Notes under the pieces: generated by a model
Databases searched by the model: none
The model's input: the letters and a program-made list of their open reading frames with translations, nothing else
What the model was told of the DNA's origin: nothing
Origin: Trachipleistophora hominis
Lineage: Eukaryota > Microsporidia > Pleistophoridae
NCBI GenBank assembly: GCA_000316135.1
Contig: JH994056.1
Coordinates: 1-33,844, forward strand
DNA: 33,844 bases
Reading direction: 5' to 3'
In this document: piece by piece, positions 21,356 to 31,483 of the stretch
Layout of the letters: every line of letters begins with the position of its first letter
How positions within the stretch are numbered: the stretch's first letter is position 1
Program-made: the position numbers and the translations under genes

Positions 21356-23251
21356 ATGAAAAATCGAAAAAATGTTTGTAGGAGGAAGAAAATTAACCTG
21401 GTTTATAAATGTTTGCACAATAGTTGTGATTTGTTTTATGATAGCGTACTTGGATTAAGACGACATATTTCTCATTATGACCACAATTTATACTATAATC
21501 CTGGTTACTCGCTAAAATGTCCTGTTAGAAAATGTAGCGTATCGATCGTTAAGTTGGATAACGTGGAGTTTCTCTATGATCATTTCGAAAAGGAGCATGC
21601 ACAGCGATTGGCAGCTCAGCTTAGAGATATACTGGTGCGAATAAAGAAGACGTATGAGACTACAAAGATAAACTATTTGGAGCATAATGTTAGTGACAAC
21701 TGCGTCAATTTGTCCGCTGTAATGCGCGAGAACGATTTACTGAAAGATGTTTTGTGCTCTGTGTATCCAAGCGGTGTGATAAAAATTAACGACATCGACA
21801 AGCCCGATCTAATTTTTTGTGGGATTCCCGGGTGCGGTAAACATTTTAAGTCTGTTATGGCGTATAAATATCATTGTCAAACTTACTTGCATTCGTTTGC
21901 CACGCTTTTTGACAGTTATTGCCGGAGCAGAAATTTGGACTTGGATTACGAACGTGTCAAAGATTTGCTCTGTCGGAAATTCTCAATAGCTGATAAGTTT
22001 TACCTCGAGGGTGTAACTCATCATTCGATTTTTTCGCCCGATCAATTCTACACGTTTACTTTTTCGATGGATAGAGAGCTGTATATACGTAAAAAAAGAC
22101 ATCGAAGAAATGACATGAATGTTCTAGAATACAACAACCTTTTAGAAGAAGATATCTCTGTTACAGATTTTTCTGACCAGATTGATTCGCTTCCATCAAA
22201 AATTTATTATAGAGGTACAAAATATGACGTTTTTGAAAGTTTTGAAGACAAAAACTTCAAGTTCGTGAATTTCAGGAGTGAAATAACGGCAGCTGAAAGA
22301 TATAAAGATTACTTTTGCGTAACATATAGAAGTTTTAATAGAAAAGAGAGCAAAATGTTCGAATTTTACAGGGAAGAATGTAGAATAACGTTTTTTTGTA
22401 AACGAAATCAAGTAGGTGAATTTAAGCACAGCTACGGATTTATAAGAAAGATCAAGTTTATTGATGTGAAGGAAAGCTTTTTTTACCTAGCTTTGTTCAA
22501 TGATGGATTTCTTCGTTATTGCAAAAACGACCAGGTTCTTATAAAATATCAGCAAGAAAAGGTGACAAACTTCATTGTGTTGGGCAATTTCAACACGGAC
22601 ACAATTGTGGCAACCGATGGTTTTTATCTTTACAAGTTTGAGGGTCCAAACATCATTGCCACATCTACCAAATTCGAATTTCCTATCATTGCCATTGAGG
22701 CCCGCATTACTCCAACCAAGGAGCTGTATCTCCTGAACGCGAACGGAAAGGTTACATACTGCGACATTGATTTCAGGGACGAGCAAGAAATATTGACACA
22801 TGCTGGAATAACCAATATAATTTACCTCAAAGATATTGATGGTCTACTTGTGTGTGACTCTTTTATGGGTACTACTAAGTTGGTCTATCCAGGTGATCAG
22901 AAGAAAAAAACATGTTCGCTAGACAGCAATTTCGTTTGCTGCTCTGAAAATACCAAAAAACTAATAGTGTCGGGGACATATGATGGTGTGGTAACAACTA
23001 ATTCAATAACAAAAAAAAAGAAAATTTGCTCAGAGAAAATATTTGAAATAATCAGACGAAAGGAATATTATGTGATTTGTTCTGAAGAATACGAGTTATC
23101 CATTTGCAAAAATAAACCAGAAAGCGACTTTGATGGTGCAGTTCGTATCATTAACACCTTTCTAATCGATAACTTTATGGTTATAGCTATAATGAGCGGA
23201 TTTGTTGTTTTATTGGATTTGAAAACCGTTAAAGGTGATAAATTATTATAG
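21356..23251 (+). CDS. C2H2 zinc-finger protein with probable C-terminal beta-propeller
   Basis: 631 residues. Three C2H2-like fingers: C19/C24/H37/H40 (or H43), C55/C60/H76/H81, and C155/C160/H173/H179. The first and third have the classic C-x4-C-x12-H spacing. Residues about 370-620 fall into short repeating strands typical of a degenerate WD40-like propeller, for example IVLGNFNTDTIVATDG, IYLKDIDGLLVCDS, LIVSGTYDGVV and FMVIAIMSGFVVLLDL. DNA or RNA binding by the fingers and protein contact by the propeller are inferred. One family with zinc-finger-like and WD40 parts is the Tfc6/tau91 subunit of the RNA polymerase III factor TFIIIC, which diverges strongly. That is a suggestion only, and other zinc-finger/WD proteins are possible. 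A basic stretch (RKKRHRR, about 244-250) may be a nuclear signal. Confidence 0.85.
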   Translation: MKNRKNVCRRKKINLVYKCLHNSCDLFYDSVLGLRRHISHYDHNLYYNPGYSLKCPVRKCSVSIVKLDNVEFLYDHFEKEHAQRLAAQLRDILVRIKKTYETTKINYLEHNVSDNCVNLSAVMRENDLLKDVLCSVYPSGVIKINDIDKPDLIFCGIPGCGKHFKSVMAYKYHCQTYLHSFATLFDSYCRSRNLDLDYERVKDLLCRKFSIADKFYLEGVTHHSIFSPDQFYTFTFSMDRELYIRKKRHRRNDMNVLEYNNLLEEDISVTDFSDQIDSLPSKIYYRGTKYDVFESFEDKNFKFVNFRSEITAAERYKDYFCVTYRSFNRKESKMFEFYREECRITFFCKRNQVGEFKHSYGFIRKIKFIDVKESFFYLALFNDGFLRYCKNDQVLIKYQQEKVTNFIVLGNFNTDTIVATDGFYLYKFEGPNIIATSTKFEFPIIAIEARITPTKELYLLNANGKVTYCDIDFRDEQEILTHAGITNIIYLKDIDGLLVCDSFMGTTKLVYPGDQKKKTCSLDSNFVCCSENTKKLIVSGTYDGVVTTNSITKKKKICSEKIFEIIRRKEYYVICSEEYELSICKNKPESDFDGAVRIINTFLIDNFMVIAIMSGFVVLLDLKTVKGDKLL

Positions 23252-23801
23252 ACAGTGGACTTAGATTAATTTAATTAAAGGTCTTTCGAGGAAATTTTAT
23301 ATTCTTTTTGATAAGCATCTGATTTTACTTTCAAAATTTATATCTTTTTTCATTTCATTTAAACATAGCTTTACTTTGCGAATGTCTCTATTCGTAATAC
23401 TTGGTTAACAGATAGAATATTATATCTGTTGTGCATGTACGACAAGAACAAGCATCAGTTAACAGAATATATTTCAATTATCATAGTTGAAACACACGAT
23501 TTTAAATGAAAACATTGATTAAAATAATACACAACGATACTAAGATATACATTTTCTAAATGGTTCATTTAACATATTTTTAAGCATAAGAATAAAACTT
23601 AAGACGGCGAAAATTCATTTTTCTAAAAAAGTTTATTTATTTATTCGCTTTCCTACTTTTCACAGACTAGTTCACAAAATTAAAAAATATCTTCTTTGAT
23701 TAATAAAGAGGATTTCATGAACACAGCAATAACTTCGGTGTTATATGCTTATTTTAGGTTGAAAAGATAGCCTACAAAAAATTCTCATTGTTATTTTTTT
23801 G
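23252..23801. other. Spacer, nothing seen
   Basis: 550 bp of AT-rich sequence between two plus-strand genes; no ORF or RNA gene supported. Confidence 0.6.
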
Positions 23802-23804
23802 CCC
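23802..23804 (+). promoter_or_regulatory. CCC directly abutting the ATG at 23805
   Basis: The sequence TTTTTTTGCCCATG places the triplet immediately before the start codon. This selects 23805 over the in-frame TTG two codons upstream. Confidence 0.5.
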
Positions 23805-24275
23805 ATGAGAAGATTTGCTGAACTTGTTGATTCTAATGTTTTCGCTAACAAAAGGATTGCATTAGTCGAGAATGGTTATACTGATGTTACATTCATGATA
23901 GAAGAACTCATGAAAATAATGAATCTGCAGAAGTTAATCTCGTTTTACAAGAATAAAACATACTATGATCACATAAGCGCTGACATCAACACAATCTTCG
24001 AATCACAGTGTGCTTTTACTAATAATACGATTGTTGATGATTTTTACACAGCTTATACGTTATTTGGTGCAATTATAGAACATGGTGTGTGTGTTTATCG
24101 TTCAGACAGTTTTGATTACAAATGGACGCGCGGTTTCGATCTATTAATTGTGGTATCGCCATTAGAAAGTGGATTTTCAACCGTTTATGACGGCACCATC
24201 AAGATAATGGATCGCGATATAGTATATTATGAATTTAAGTATAAAGTAAATGAAAGCATCGGATTATTAAAATAA
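23805..24275 (+). CDS. Conserved-looking protein of unknown function (156 aa)
   Basis: 156 residues from ATG 23805, with a CCC signal abutting the start and codon use like the other genes. The product is mixed alpha/beta: MRRFAELVDSNVF at the N-terminus, a helix-rich middle, then FDLLIVVSPLESGFSTVYDG and a final strand pair DRDIVYYEFKYKV. There is no signal peptide, membrane span or cysteine cluster. No family was recognised. It runs in the same direction as the zinc-finger gene upstream but is separated by 550 bp and has its own signal, so it is probably transcribed alone. Confidence 0.75.
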   Translation: MRRFAELVDSNVFANKRIALVENGYTDVTFMIEELMKIMNLQKLISFYKNKTYYDHISADINTIFESQCAFTNNTIVDDFYTAYTLFGAIIEHGVCVYRSDSFDYKWTRGFDLLIVVSPLESGFSTVYDGTIKIMDRDIVYYEFKYKVNESIGLLK

Positions 24276-24525
24276 AAAGACAATTTTATTATTTATACAA
24301 GTTATTAAAGAATTGACCACCAGTATTGGGATGATATCATGTCAAATCATGCTTAGAAGCAAACTGTATATAGGTGTCTTACGTTTTCTTTTAAATAGTT
24401 ATTACAGTTTGATTTGTACTTGATATGATATTTAAAATACTTGTATGTATTATATTTAACACACATTAAAACCGGCGGTATACCTGTTTATTATGCGAAT
24501 ATTCATACGTGGTGCGATTTCGTGG
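24276..24525. other. Spacer, nothing seen
   Basis: 250 bp of AT-rich sequence without a recognised element, becoming GC-richer from about 24470 on towards the mini-unit. Confidence 0.5.
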
Positions 24526-24633
24526 TATAAATACACGATAAGAGGACTTTGTTCCGTGAACTAAAGGGCGATGGCCGTGGTAGGTTCCAGCAGATTAGAA
24601 GAGTATGTTATTTTGTGAGATAAATAAATAAAA
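24526..24633 (+). other. Miniature transcription-unit-like island (TATA, GGG, 15-codon ORF, AATAAA)
   Basis: TATAAATA at 24526-24533, GGG at 24566-24568, and ATG at 24571 opening a 15-codon ORF (MAVVGSSRLEEYVIL, stop at 24616-24618), followed by GATAAATAAATAAAA. The island (about 24500-24610) is clearly GC-richer than its flanks. The product matches no small ribosomal protein I know (it is not eL41). It may be a tiny gene, a non-coding RNA or the surviving 5' end of a lost gene. No snRNA or snoRNA signature was convincing. Confidence 0.35.
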
Positions 24634-26498
24634 ACACTTGTAGTAGAAAAAAAGATTCCATGTAATCAAGACGGCATTATAATTTGTAAGACCTGCCTAT
24701 CATAAAGATTCAACTTTTGGCTAATATCACCACCAATATTAATAAAAAGTCAGCCAACAATCTGATTGATTGATTCACAAAAGATAAAAAAATTTTGTTC
24801 CGTATTTTGGCACCATATGAAAATTTCTGTGTTCTAAAACATACTTGATAACCACCTATGATTGCTTTTTTAGCAAAAATGCCTTCATCTGTTAAAAATT
24901 AATTTTAATCTCTAACACAGGTACAAGCTGTTAAAAACGCTTTTAACAAATTAAACCAACTAAAAAACAAAAAATTGTATTATAACTACCAATTTACATT
25001 TTCCCCTTATAAACGAAATAGCATAGTTATTATAATATGATAAGTATTCATACAAGTTCAAAAGCTGGTTTTGAAGATATGACGTGATGTTGAAATTATA
25101 AATGTTGAAATTATATTTATGAAATCAAAACTACCAAATAATTTGCTTTTAATACACAGGTAATTGATAAAAGCGCATTAATATACGAGTTACTAGCACG
25201 ATAGCACACTAACATAATCAAAAAAAAATATTTTGCTACGATTTCTATGATTATTATGTACTCTCAATTAGCTGTTCCATTTTCTACAGACCAGAGTTGT
25301 AATATGAAATTTCATAAAATTATAAATATTATTATTCCGATGATATCTCTTTGTTACGTTAAAACAGTGTATTTTTTGCTTGTTATCGCACAGTAAAATT
25401 CGAAAAATATGATGCAAATAAAGAATATTATCATACATCGAGCATTCGGTCAATGATACTTTTAGAGTTGGCAAAAATTAAAGAGAGAATCCTTATAATG
25501 TCAATAACTAGACTAAAATATTCTGATCGTTACTAATTAAATTTCGTTATCAATTTACAAAAGAGGACATATTCTTTTTAATTCAATAAATACTTGAAAA
25601 AATCATTATAAGAGTAAAATAGATTTAGATACGAAATAAAACGATTTAACAGCTTAATATTGAAACATAATAAATCAATCTGACCTAGTTTACAAAAAGT
25701 TTATCATTCGTGCAGATTGAAATTTTGGATTTTTTAAAAAAGTTCATATGATGTTGAATATGGGTGGTTGGTTTACGTTAAAATAAGTACTGTTGTGCTT
25801 AGAAACGAATTGGTCCGTTAATATGTTAACCTTATAATATATACTTTTACACACGACTAAGATCGATTTTTATTTTACAGTAAAAATATCATACCTGAGC
25901 CTATGATCAGATTATGGAACGGTACTTATGTCTAAATTAAAAGTCATAACGTACGTTATAGATGTAATATTTTACGCCAAAACCATATGTGTTTTAAAAC
26001 AAAGTTTAAAAATACATCGTTGGCAATGTCAGAAACGTGTTCAAAATCAAATAAAAATTTTTTTTGCTCTTAAAATGAGCTTATCAATAGTATAATCACC
26101 GGTGTTCGTTCAACAAACAATCCCGAAATTGAATGACCAGTCTATCAAAATGCTCGCTTTCTACTCGCGCAAGAATTAAAGTTTTTTGCTCAATTCTGCA
26201 ATTTAAAACGGCAAGTTACACGTTTATATTCAATTCATTTCCGCCACCTTTTTCAACAATGTATAGTCGAATAGAATTTTGGTTTTGAGTTTATTTTTTA
26301 TTCTGACCGAATGTGTGGACCACGAATAATAATTAAAAAAAAGTAGTTCAAGGTAAACTAAATTCTGTCGATAGAGCGATCAAACCAACATTTAGTTTCA
26401 TATATTGAGGTATCTTAACCAAAATCCAAATATCGATCCACGATTTTGAAACATTCCTTCATTCACAACAAAAAACACGAATAGTTCATAATCAAATG
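24634..26498. other. AT-rich spacer, no gene seen
   Basis: 1.9 kb without a supported gene. A 68-codon minus-strand frame at 25268-25474 lacks a start signal and has background composition. Confidence 0.6.
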
Positions 26499-27347
26499 TT
26501 ACTTTCTGTAAAAATCATAGAATGCTATCACCATTTTTTTGAAATAAATCGCCTTTACTACTTCTTTCTTATCAAATATCCATTTTTGAAGTACCATGAG
26601 CGCTTTCAAAACAGCTTGTACCAATTGCATATCCTCGCCAATGGATAGTTCAAGTCCCAATTCCTCCTTAATTTTCTTTAAAACAACTTGATACTCTGAA
26701 GGCCATAAATTCTTATCTTTAATACCTTTTCTGGTAGTTACCTTCTCAAATATGAAGCTGAAAGCATCAGTTACCTTTTCCTTATTCAAAATCGGGAAAT
26801 TATCTTTAACAAGATTCTTACTTCTACTTTTCCCGTAATTTCTCTCCTCCAACTTATCCAAAAAATCATCTAATTCTTTCTCTTCCTCCGTCATGGCCAA
26901 ATAATATCGCTTGTGGAGCTTGTTTTGGTCAAGTGGAATCGCTACAGGCGCGGGCGTTTGAACTGACGGTTGTACGTGCAGGGAGAACAAATTGCTAGAA
27001 TGCACTATTGTTCCTAATGGTTTGTTCGCTGATGTTTCTTGCGTATAACGATACGAAAACACTGTTGATTGTGTTCTCTTGTCCGTGTTTATTAAATCTC
27101 TCCGTTCTTTGCAATTCGGAATAAACGAACGATTGAAACACTGCTCCTGAAGGATCTTTTTTTTCTTGTATAATTCTATTAATTTTTTAAAGCGCATATC
27201 TTCAGCATAAGCCACGCAAGAGGTGTAATTATTTTCCAGTGCCTTCTTCCGTAACAACTCGTACATTGATGGAGTATAAACGTTCCTACGCATCTTATGG
27301 GCAAGATAAAGCAATTCAGTAGCCGTGAATGACGAAATTCGACGCAT
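26499..27347 (-). CDS. Unknown, mostly helical protein (282 aa)
   Basis: 282 residues from the ATG at 27347. The frame continues 21 codons upstream to another ATG, but that extension is hydrophobic and AT-rich and would place the CCCC signal (27363-27360) and TATAAA inside the coding region, so the inner start is preferred. The protein is helical and charged: residues 1-80 contain KKLIELYKKKK. A Gln/Pro/Val-rich linker lies near 115-140, an acidic helix EEEKELDDFLDKLEE near 154-168, and a hydrophobic helical C-terminal region from about 210 (IKEELGLELSIGEDMQLVQA). No known domain was recognised and no function is proposed. If the outer start were used, the extension could mimic a signal peptide or targeting sequence. 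Confidence 0.75.
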   Translation of the reverse strand: MRRISSFTATELLYLAHKMRRNVYTPSMYELLRKKALENNYTSCVAYAEDMRFKKLIELYKKKKILQEQCFNRSFIPNCKERRDLINTDKRTQSTVFSYRYTQETSANKPLGTIVHSSNLFSLHVQPSVQTPAPVAIPLDQNKLHKRYYLAMTEEEKELDDFLDKLEERNYGKSRSKNLVKDNFPILNKEKVTDAFSFIFEKVTTRKGIKDKNLWPSEYQVVLKKIKEELGLELSIGEDMQLVQAVLKALMVLQKWIFDKKEVVKAIYFKKMVIAFYDFYRK

Positions 27348-27359
27348 AGCACTGACAAA

Positions 27360-27377
27360 GGGGTAAAATAATTTATA
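27360..27377 (-). promoter_or_regulatory. TATAAA plus CCCC start signal
   Basis: On the minus strand TATAAA (27377-27372) is followed by ACCCC (CCCC at 27363-27360), then 12 nt and the ATG at 27347. It decides the start in favour of the inner methionine. Confidence 0.5.
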
Positions 27378-28199
27378 AAATAAAGGAAAAGGCAGTAAAA
27401 TTGAAAGCATGCTTGCTTTTTATTCTTTTGTTTATGTCATTAAATGATGTGAGGATCACTATTGTTCTAGTAATATACACTCATCAAACTGTATTGTATA
27501 TTACAGTTTAGTTGTTGAAAATGTGGTTTAAATTAAAACATTTAGATTGACAATTTGCAAAATATGTCATTTTGTGATAATGTTTAATGTTTTATATGGT
27601 TTAACACACTTATTCTATATAATATACGTAATTAAATTTTTTACACCTCAAATTTTGCTCGTTTATTTGTAACAATTTATTCTAATGGCGTCATGTTCCA
27701 GTGTTAAAATTGTTTACAACAACTTTTCGGAAAAAATTGAATATTCATTGGTCGTTGCTAAACTAGCTTAGCAATAGTACCCAGTAGATTTTTTCTGGCA
27801 AAAAACACATTTATTTGTAAGGACAAGTCTATTACATAATATATTTATCATAAACTTACGGTAAAGATTTGGCCATTGCCTTCTACGCCATAATCATCAC
27901 TTATTCATCAGAAGATTGAAGGAAAATTTTTCATTCAATTCGCCACGAAACCAAGAACCCTAAGATTGAAAAATTATTTAAAATGAAACGAACGTAAATA
28001 AAACAGTGTTTGCATGTTCTTTTGTAAATTTTTTATGCAATTTCAAGGATTGAAATAATATATAAACATCACTCAACAATCGAACCTTAAAATAAATAAT
28101 AAATAGTAATAGATGAGTTAAAGTGTGCGTCCATTTTCATAAGCCGTCTTGCTAATACATTTAACTAAATTTTAACCATCCGCCGCATTATATATTGCC
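27378..28199. other. AT-rich spacer, no gene seen
   Basis: About 0.8 kb between the helical-protein gene and the transposase relic. The first part is the hydrophobic in-frame extension and promoter region of the gene; the rest holds nothing recognisable. Confidence 0.5.
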
Positions 28200-28870
28200 A
28201 TTTTTATGAGTTATATACGTTAATTCCGGTTTTATTAGACCAAGAAGTTTTCCTCTATTTCAGAGACATCCATTTCATACAACTGCTTCGACAATGAGAA
28301 ATATTCTTTACTGAATTAAGAAATGATGATTAGGGCGGTATAAAATCAATAACTTGTTTCCCAGAAAGTATGATTGTCTGAACAGTAGCTGTGTGATGGA
28401 AAGAGACACGATCCAAACCTATAATTTGGCTTCGAATATTTAGTTCGTGTGATTTGCTCACAGGTTCATTGACAAAAATTTTGAATGTCTCGGTATTAAA
28501 TGGTACTATGTGTTTTTTACAATGGAAAATCCCATTTTTCAGTATCGACCACGTATACAAATGCAATTTTTGATTTAAGATTTAGCGCTGTTGTAATTGC
28601 CCTTCTACCATTTAGGCTCCCGCCTTTTTCTGTCCTCATAAAAGCATAAAAATCCACTTCGTCCAGAAAAAGATGCTTCATCATCCTCTATGCTTTAAGT
28701 GTTTATTTATCAACTTTATTATCCTCTCCATCCTTTTTTTTACTAAAAGTAGTTTAATTATTACCTCACACAACAACATGTAATCAAACACACTCTTCTG
28801 GTCCACTGTGACCGACCATGGCCACCAGCCTTTTGGTTTACGGAATATTGTTTTATTTCAACATTATGTG
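28200..28870 (-). pseudogene. IS630/Tc1-mariner-type DDE transposase, broken
   Basis: Two overlapping minus-strand frames carry successive parts of one transposase. 28684-28517 gives HLFLDEVDFYAFMR and GGSLNGRRA, the first-Asp region (L-F-x-D-E, then the R-G-x-S-x-x-G-x-R-A block). 28566-28330 gives KNGIFHCKKHIVPFN, then GLDRVSFHHTATVQ (second-Asp region, usually (M/L)-D-N-x-x-F-H) and VIDFIPP. Just downstream the frame hits TAA where the family has P-P-Y-S-P; then LNSVKN replaces L-N-P-(I/V)-E-N, so the third acidic residue reads Lys. A frameshift at about 28520-28560, the stop and the lost catalytic residue make it inactive. Possible N-terminal debris (GGHGRSQWTRR) lies near 28800-28830. 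No terminal inverted repeats were recognised. Confidence 0.7.
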
Positions 28871-29739
28871 ATGTTTTATTGTGTACATCGTAATTCATTT
28901 TATCGATTTCAGAGGCACGTGTTTACTCTGTATGCTTTCCTTAGCTGTCTTGTTTCACACCGTACATCGCGGTTCATCGCAGTTGAGATCCTTTTTTATT
29001 GCTCTTAAATTCCCATATTATTTTATTTTTTGAGCCGTTTTAATGATATTCTGAAACTTCCTTGAAATCTTTTGTAATATATTTTTAATATTTGCACCAA
29101 TACACACAATTATATTTTTGTTCATGTCCAAAAAGAACGCGTTGCTATATATTTATCTCTATGGTTTATCTACTTGCTTATTGCCTGTGTATTTTCGGTA
29201 AGCTGTTTATAATAGTATCCACGCACTTTAACAAAGCACTCTTCTATTTTCTTTTTTTTTGTTACTTTTCAAGAATTTCTTGCTTCGTTTCTGAGTTTGC
29301 CGTATACAAGTCACCTAGAATCGTTTGCTCTATGATTTTAAAAATATTTTTGCTACTTTTTAATGTCCTGTCATTCTAGACGGCATATTTACCGTTCAGC
29401 TTCACCATTTATCTCTTTAATATCATGCTACATTAATAACATGTTCGTTAGTTAAAGATCTCAGTATATCACATTTCCGTCATTTAGTACAACATCTATT
29501 TTGACTAAATATCTCAATAATGAAATTCTTGATTATATTATTCATTTTAGACATTTAATGACCAGTATATTTTTGTCAATTGTTTCGTAGACAAGTTCAC
29601 AAAATTATGAGAAGGGAGTTGTGATCCTATAAATCGGCGCCTCTGACAGTTTTTTTGTTTTATAAAGATTTGATTCTTCAATAAAATGCAGGATTAATTT
29701 TGTGTCTTTTCGTATTCATATTTTATGACTATATTTTAC
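28871..29739. other. T-rich spacer of the transposon zone, no gene seen
   Basis: Strong T over A bias on the plus strand begins here. Plus-strand frames at 28808-29008 and 29092-29379 are Phe/Leu/Cys/Tyr-rich products of this bias, without start signals. Confidence 0.5.
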
Positions 29740-30215
29740 GATCTTTCAAAGCAATGTAGTTACCACATGGAGGACGATAGGCATGTTCTGAGCACCGTAA
29801 GGATGCTGGTCGGTGTACCATTACAATCCTGAGTAATAATCATCTTTTCGCATTTGCTTTACAGTTTCTCATCCATCAAAAAATATTATTCCGTTTAGTG
29901 TTTTTTCCCTTGCTCAATTAAACTTGCAATGTATATCGATACAATAAGTATGGCCGAATTCCGGCCGAACTTGTCTTTTCTTGTCAAACGATTTTAGAGA
30001 ACATGTGTCGACGACGCATTTATTTATATCAGCTTTATTATTTTTTTGGCAATATTACATGCCTTTTTTGCCGGTTGTATCGACGTTTTTGTCTCTATAT
30101 CGTCATATAGACCCATATGATGTGCTCGTACCACAAATTCGTTAACATCTTTTCCTATGGTATGATGCCTTTAAGTTACCGTCTTCGTAGTATACGGCTA
30201 GTTCTTTTTCCTATA
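29740..30215 (-). pseudogene. Possible LTR-retrotransposon integrase relic
   Basis: Minus strand. VYYEDGNLKASYHRK is followed, after a frameshift, by VRAHHMGLYDDIE, and then in a third frame by YCQKNNKADINK and EFGHTYCIDI, continuing with only three stops through WYTDQHPYGAQNMP. The order recalls the His-His/Cys-Cys zinc region and first acidic strand of retroviral-type integrases (H-x-x-G-H-x-G, C-x-x-C-Q-x-N-K, then I-x-x-D-I). The match is weak and the family (gypsy or copia) is open. Confidence 0.3.
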
Positions 30216-31159
30216 GAATAGGCACATTGTATTCTTGGTGTGTTTTATTTTTTTGGCTGATGTTTTAACCAACACTTCTATTATAAGCATTTTACAAAGC
30301 CTTTTGTTTTCTGAACTAGTTTTTCTACTATTGATTTGATCTTTAAATGAGACTCTGTTTTAATAAGGATCTATTTATGCTATTTTACATCATTATTAGA
30401 TTCCCTTTATTATTACTGGTTTTTTTAGATTCCATATCTGTTGCTCTCTTATCTCTTTTAGCGTATATCTCTGTCACACTTTTAATCTGAATTTTAGAAT
30501 ATTTCCTCCATATTTTTCTTATCTTGATTGCGATGATGTGCATAGATATTTTGATAGGGTACTACGTAAATATTTTGTACCTCACCTCAACTAGTTCATT
30601 TTTTGCTATACAGGAACGGAGTCTGCTGTATAAGTAAAAAACATGAACAATATATGTATCTAGATTCATCACGAATATATTTAGTATTCGCTGAAATCAC
30701 TATTGTTGGAACTTCTTCGGAATGTTCTATCATTAATTATTCTGATAAATAGTACACTAAGATCTTCTTCATTCATCTTTGCTATTTTCTTGTGTAGATT
30801 ATTTTTTTAAATTTCACACTATTTGTTCTAAAGATCGGTCATTTAACCGCTTTTTTTCATGTGATGAACATATAGCTGACTGTCTCTATCAGATTAGGCA
30901 TGAGACATATTACTGTTGAGTATTTCATCGGAACCTATTAGCTATTAAATAAGCACAAACCTATTTTTTAACACTTTTTCAAAAAATTCTAGAATTGCAT
31001 TTGTGACATTGAACTGTTCCTCTCCGTTTTGAATTTGTGTCAGATGATCCCCATATTATTTTCATCTTTTGATAGCGGGAGCATATTGTTCTTTTCTTAT
31101 ACTCAGAATATCGCTGTTTTTATTGCATTTTCCTCTCCATAAATGATTCTATCCGTTCT
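30216..31159. other. T-rich transposon-zone sequence, unassigned
   Basis: The minus strand stays purine-rich with short open stretches such as KMNEEDLSVLFIRIINDR (about 30730-30800), but no domain could be assigned. Probably further decayed element sequence. Confidence 0.35.
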
Positions 31160-31483
31160 CTTTCATAAAAAGCTTGATTTTCACGTAGAGAGACGACCTG
31201 TCTAACTCGTCCTAGTTGACCAAAAGTTATTTTCATTTAGTGATTTTCGAGCCTTATACGTATTATACCATGCTATGTCATTCCCTTAACATTTTTCAAG
31301 ACTACTCTTGTCTTTTTGTGGTTTTCTTCTCTAGGTAGTTATAGTTTCTTTTCGTATCGATTACTTTCTAAACGAAATTTCTACCGGATTGCTATTTTCC
31401 TGTTTCTTTTGTGTTTTTTGCTCTTCCTCACGAGCTTCACTAATTGGTGACCGGTATGTTCTAGATATTTCGAGTTTTATTTC
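31160..31483 (-). pseudogene. Possible copia pol relic (linker before RT)
   Basis: One minus-strand frame gives 38 open codons rich in Glu, Lys and Gln (RTYRSPISEAREEEQKTQKK), then, past three stops, AWYNTYKARKSLNENNFWS. The latter resembles the start of the copia RT domain (W-x-x-A-x-x-x-E-x-x-S-L-x-x-N-x-T-W), and a degraded T-G-R-x-x-x-x-K segment follows. The charged stretch in front fits the variable linker between integrase and RT. The assignment is by eye. Confidence 0.4.

Noticed and set aside
29092..29379. 95-codon plus-strand ORF resembling a membrane protein
   Set aside because: Phe/Leu/Cys/Tyr richness is produced by the T-rich strand of the transposon zone; no start signal.
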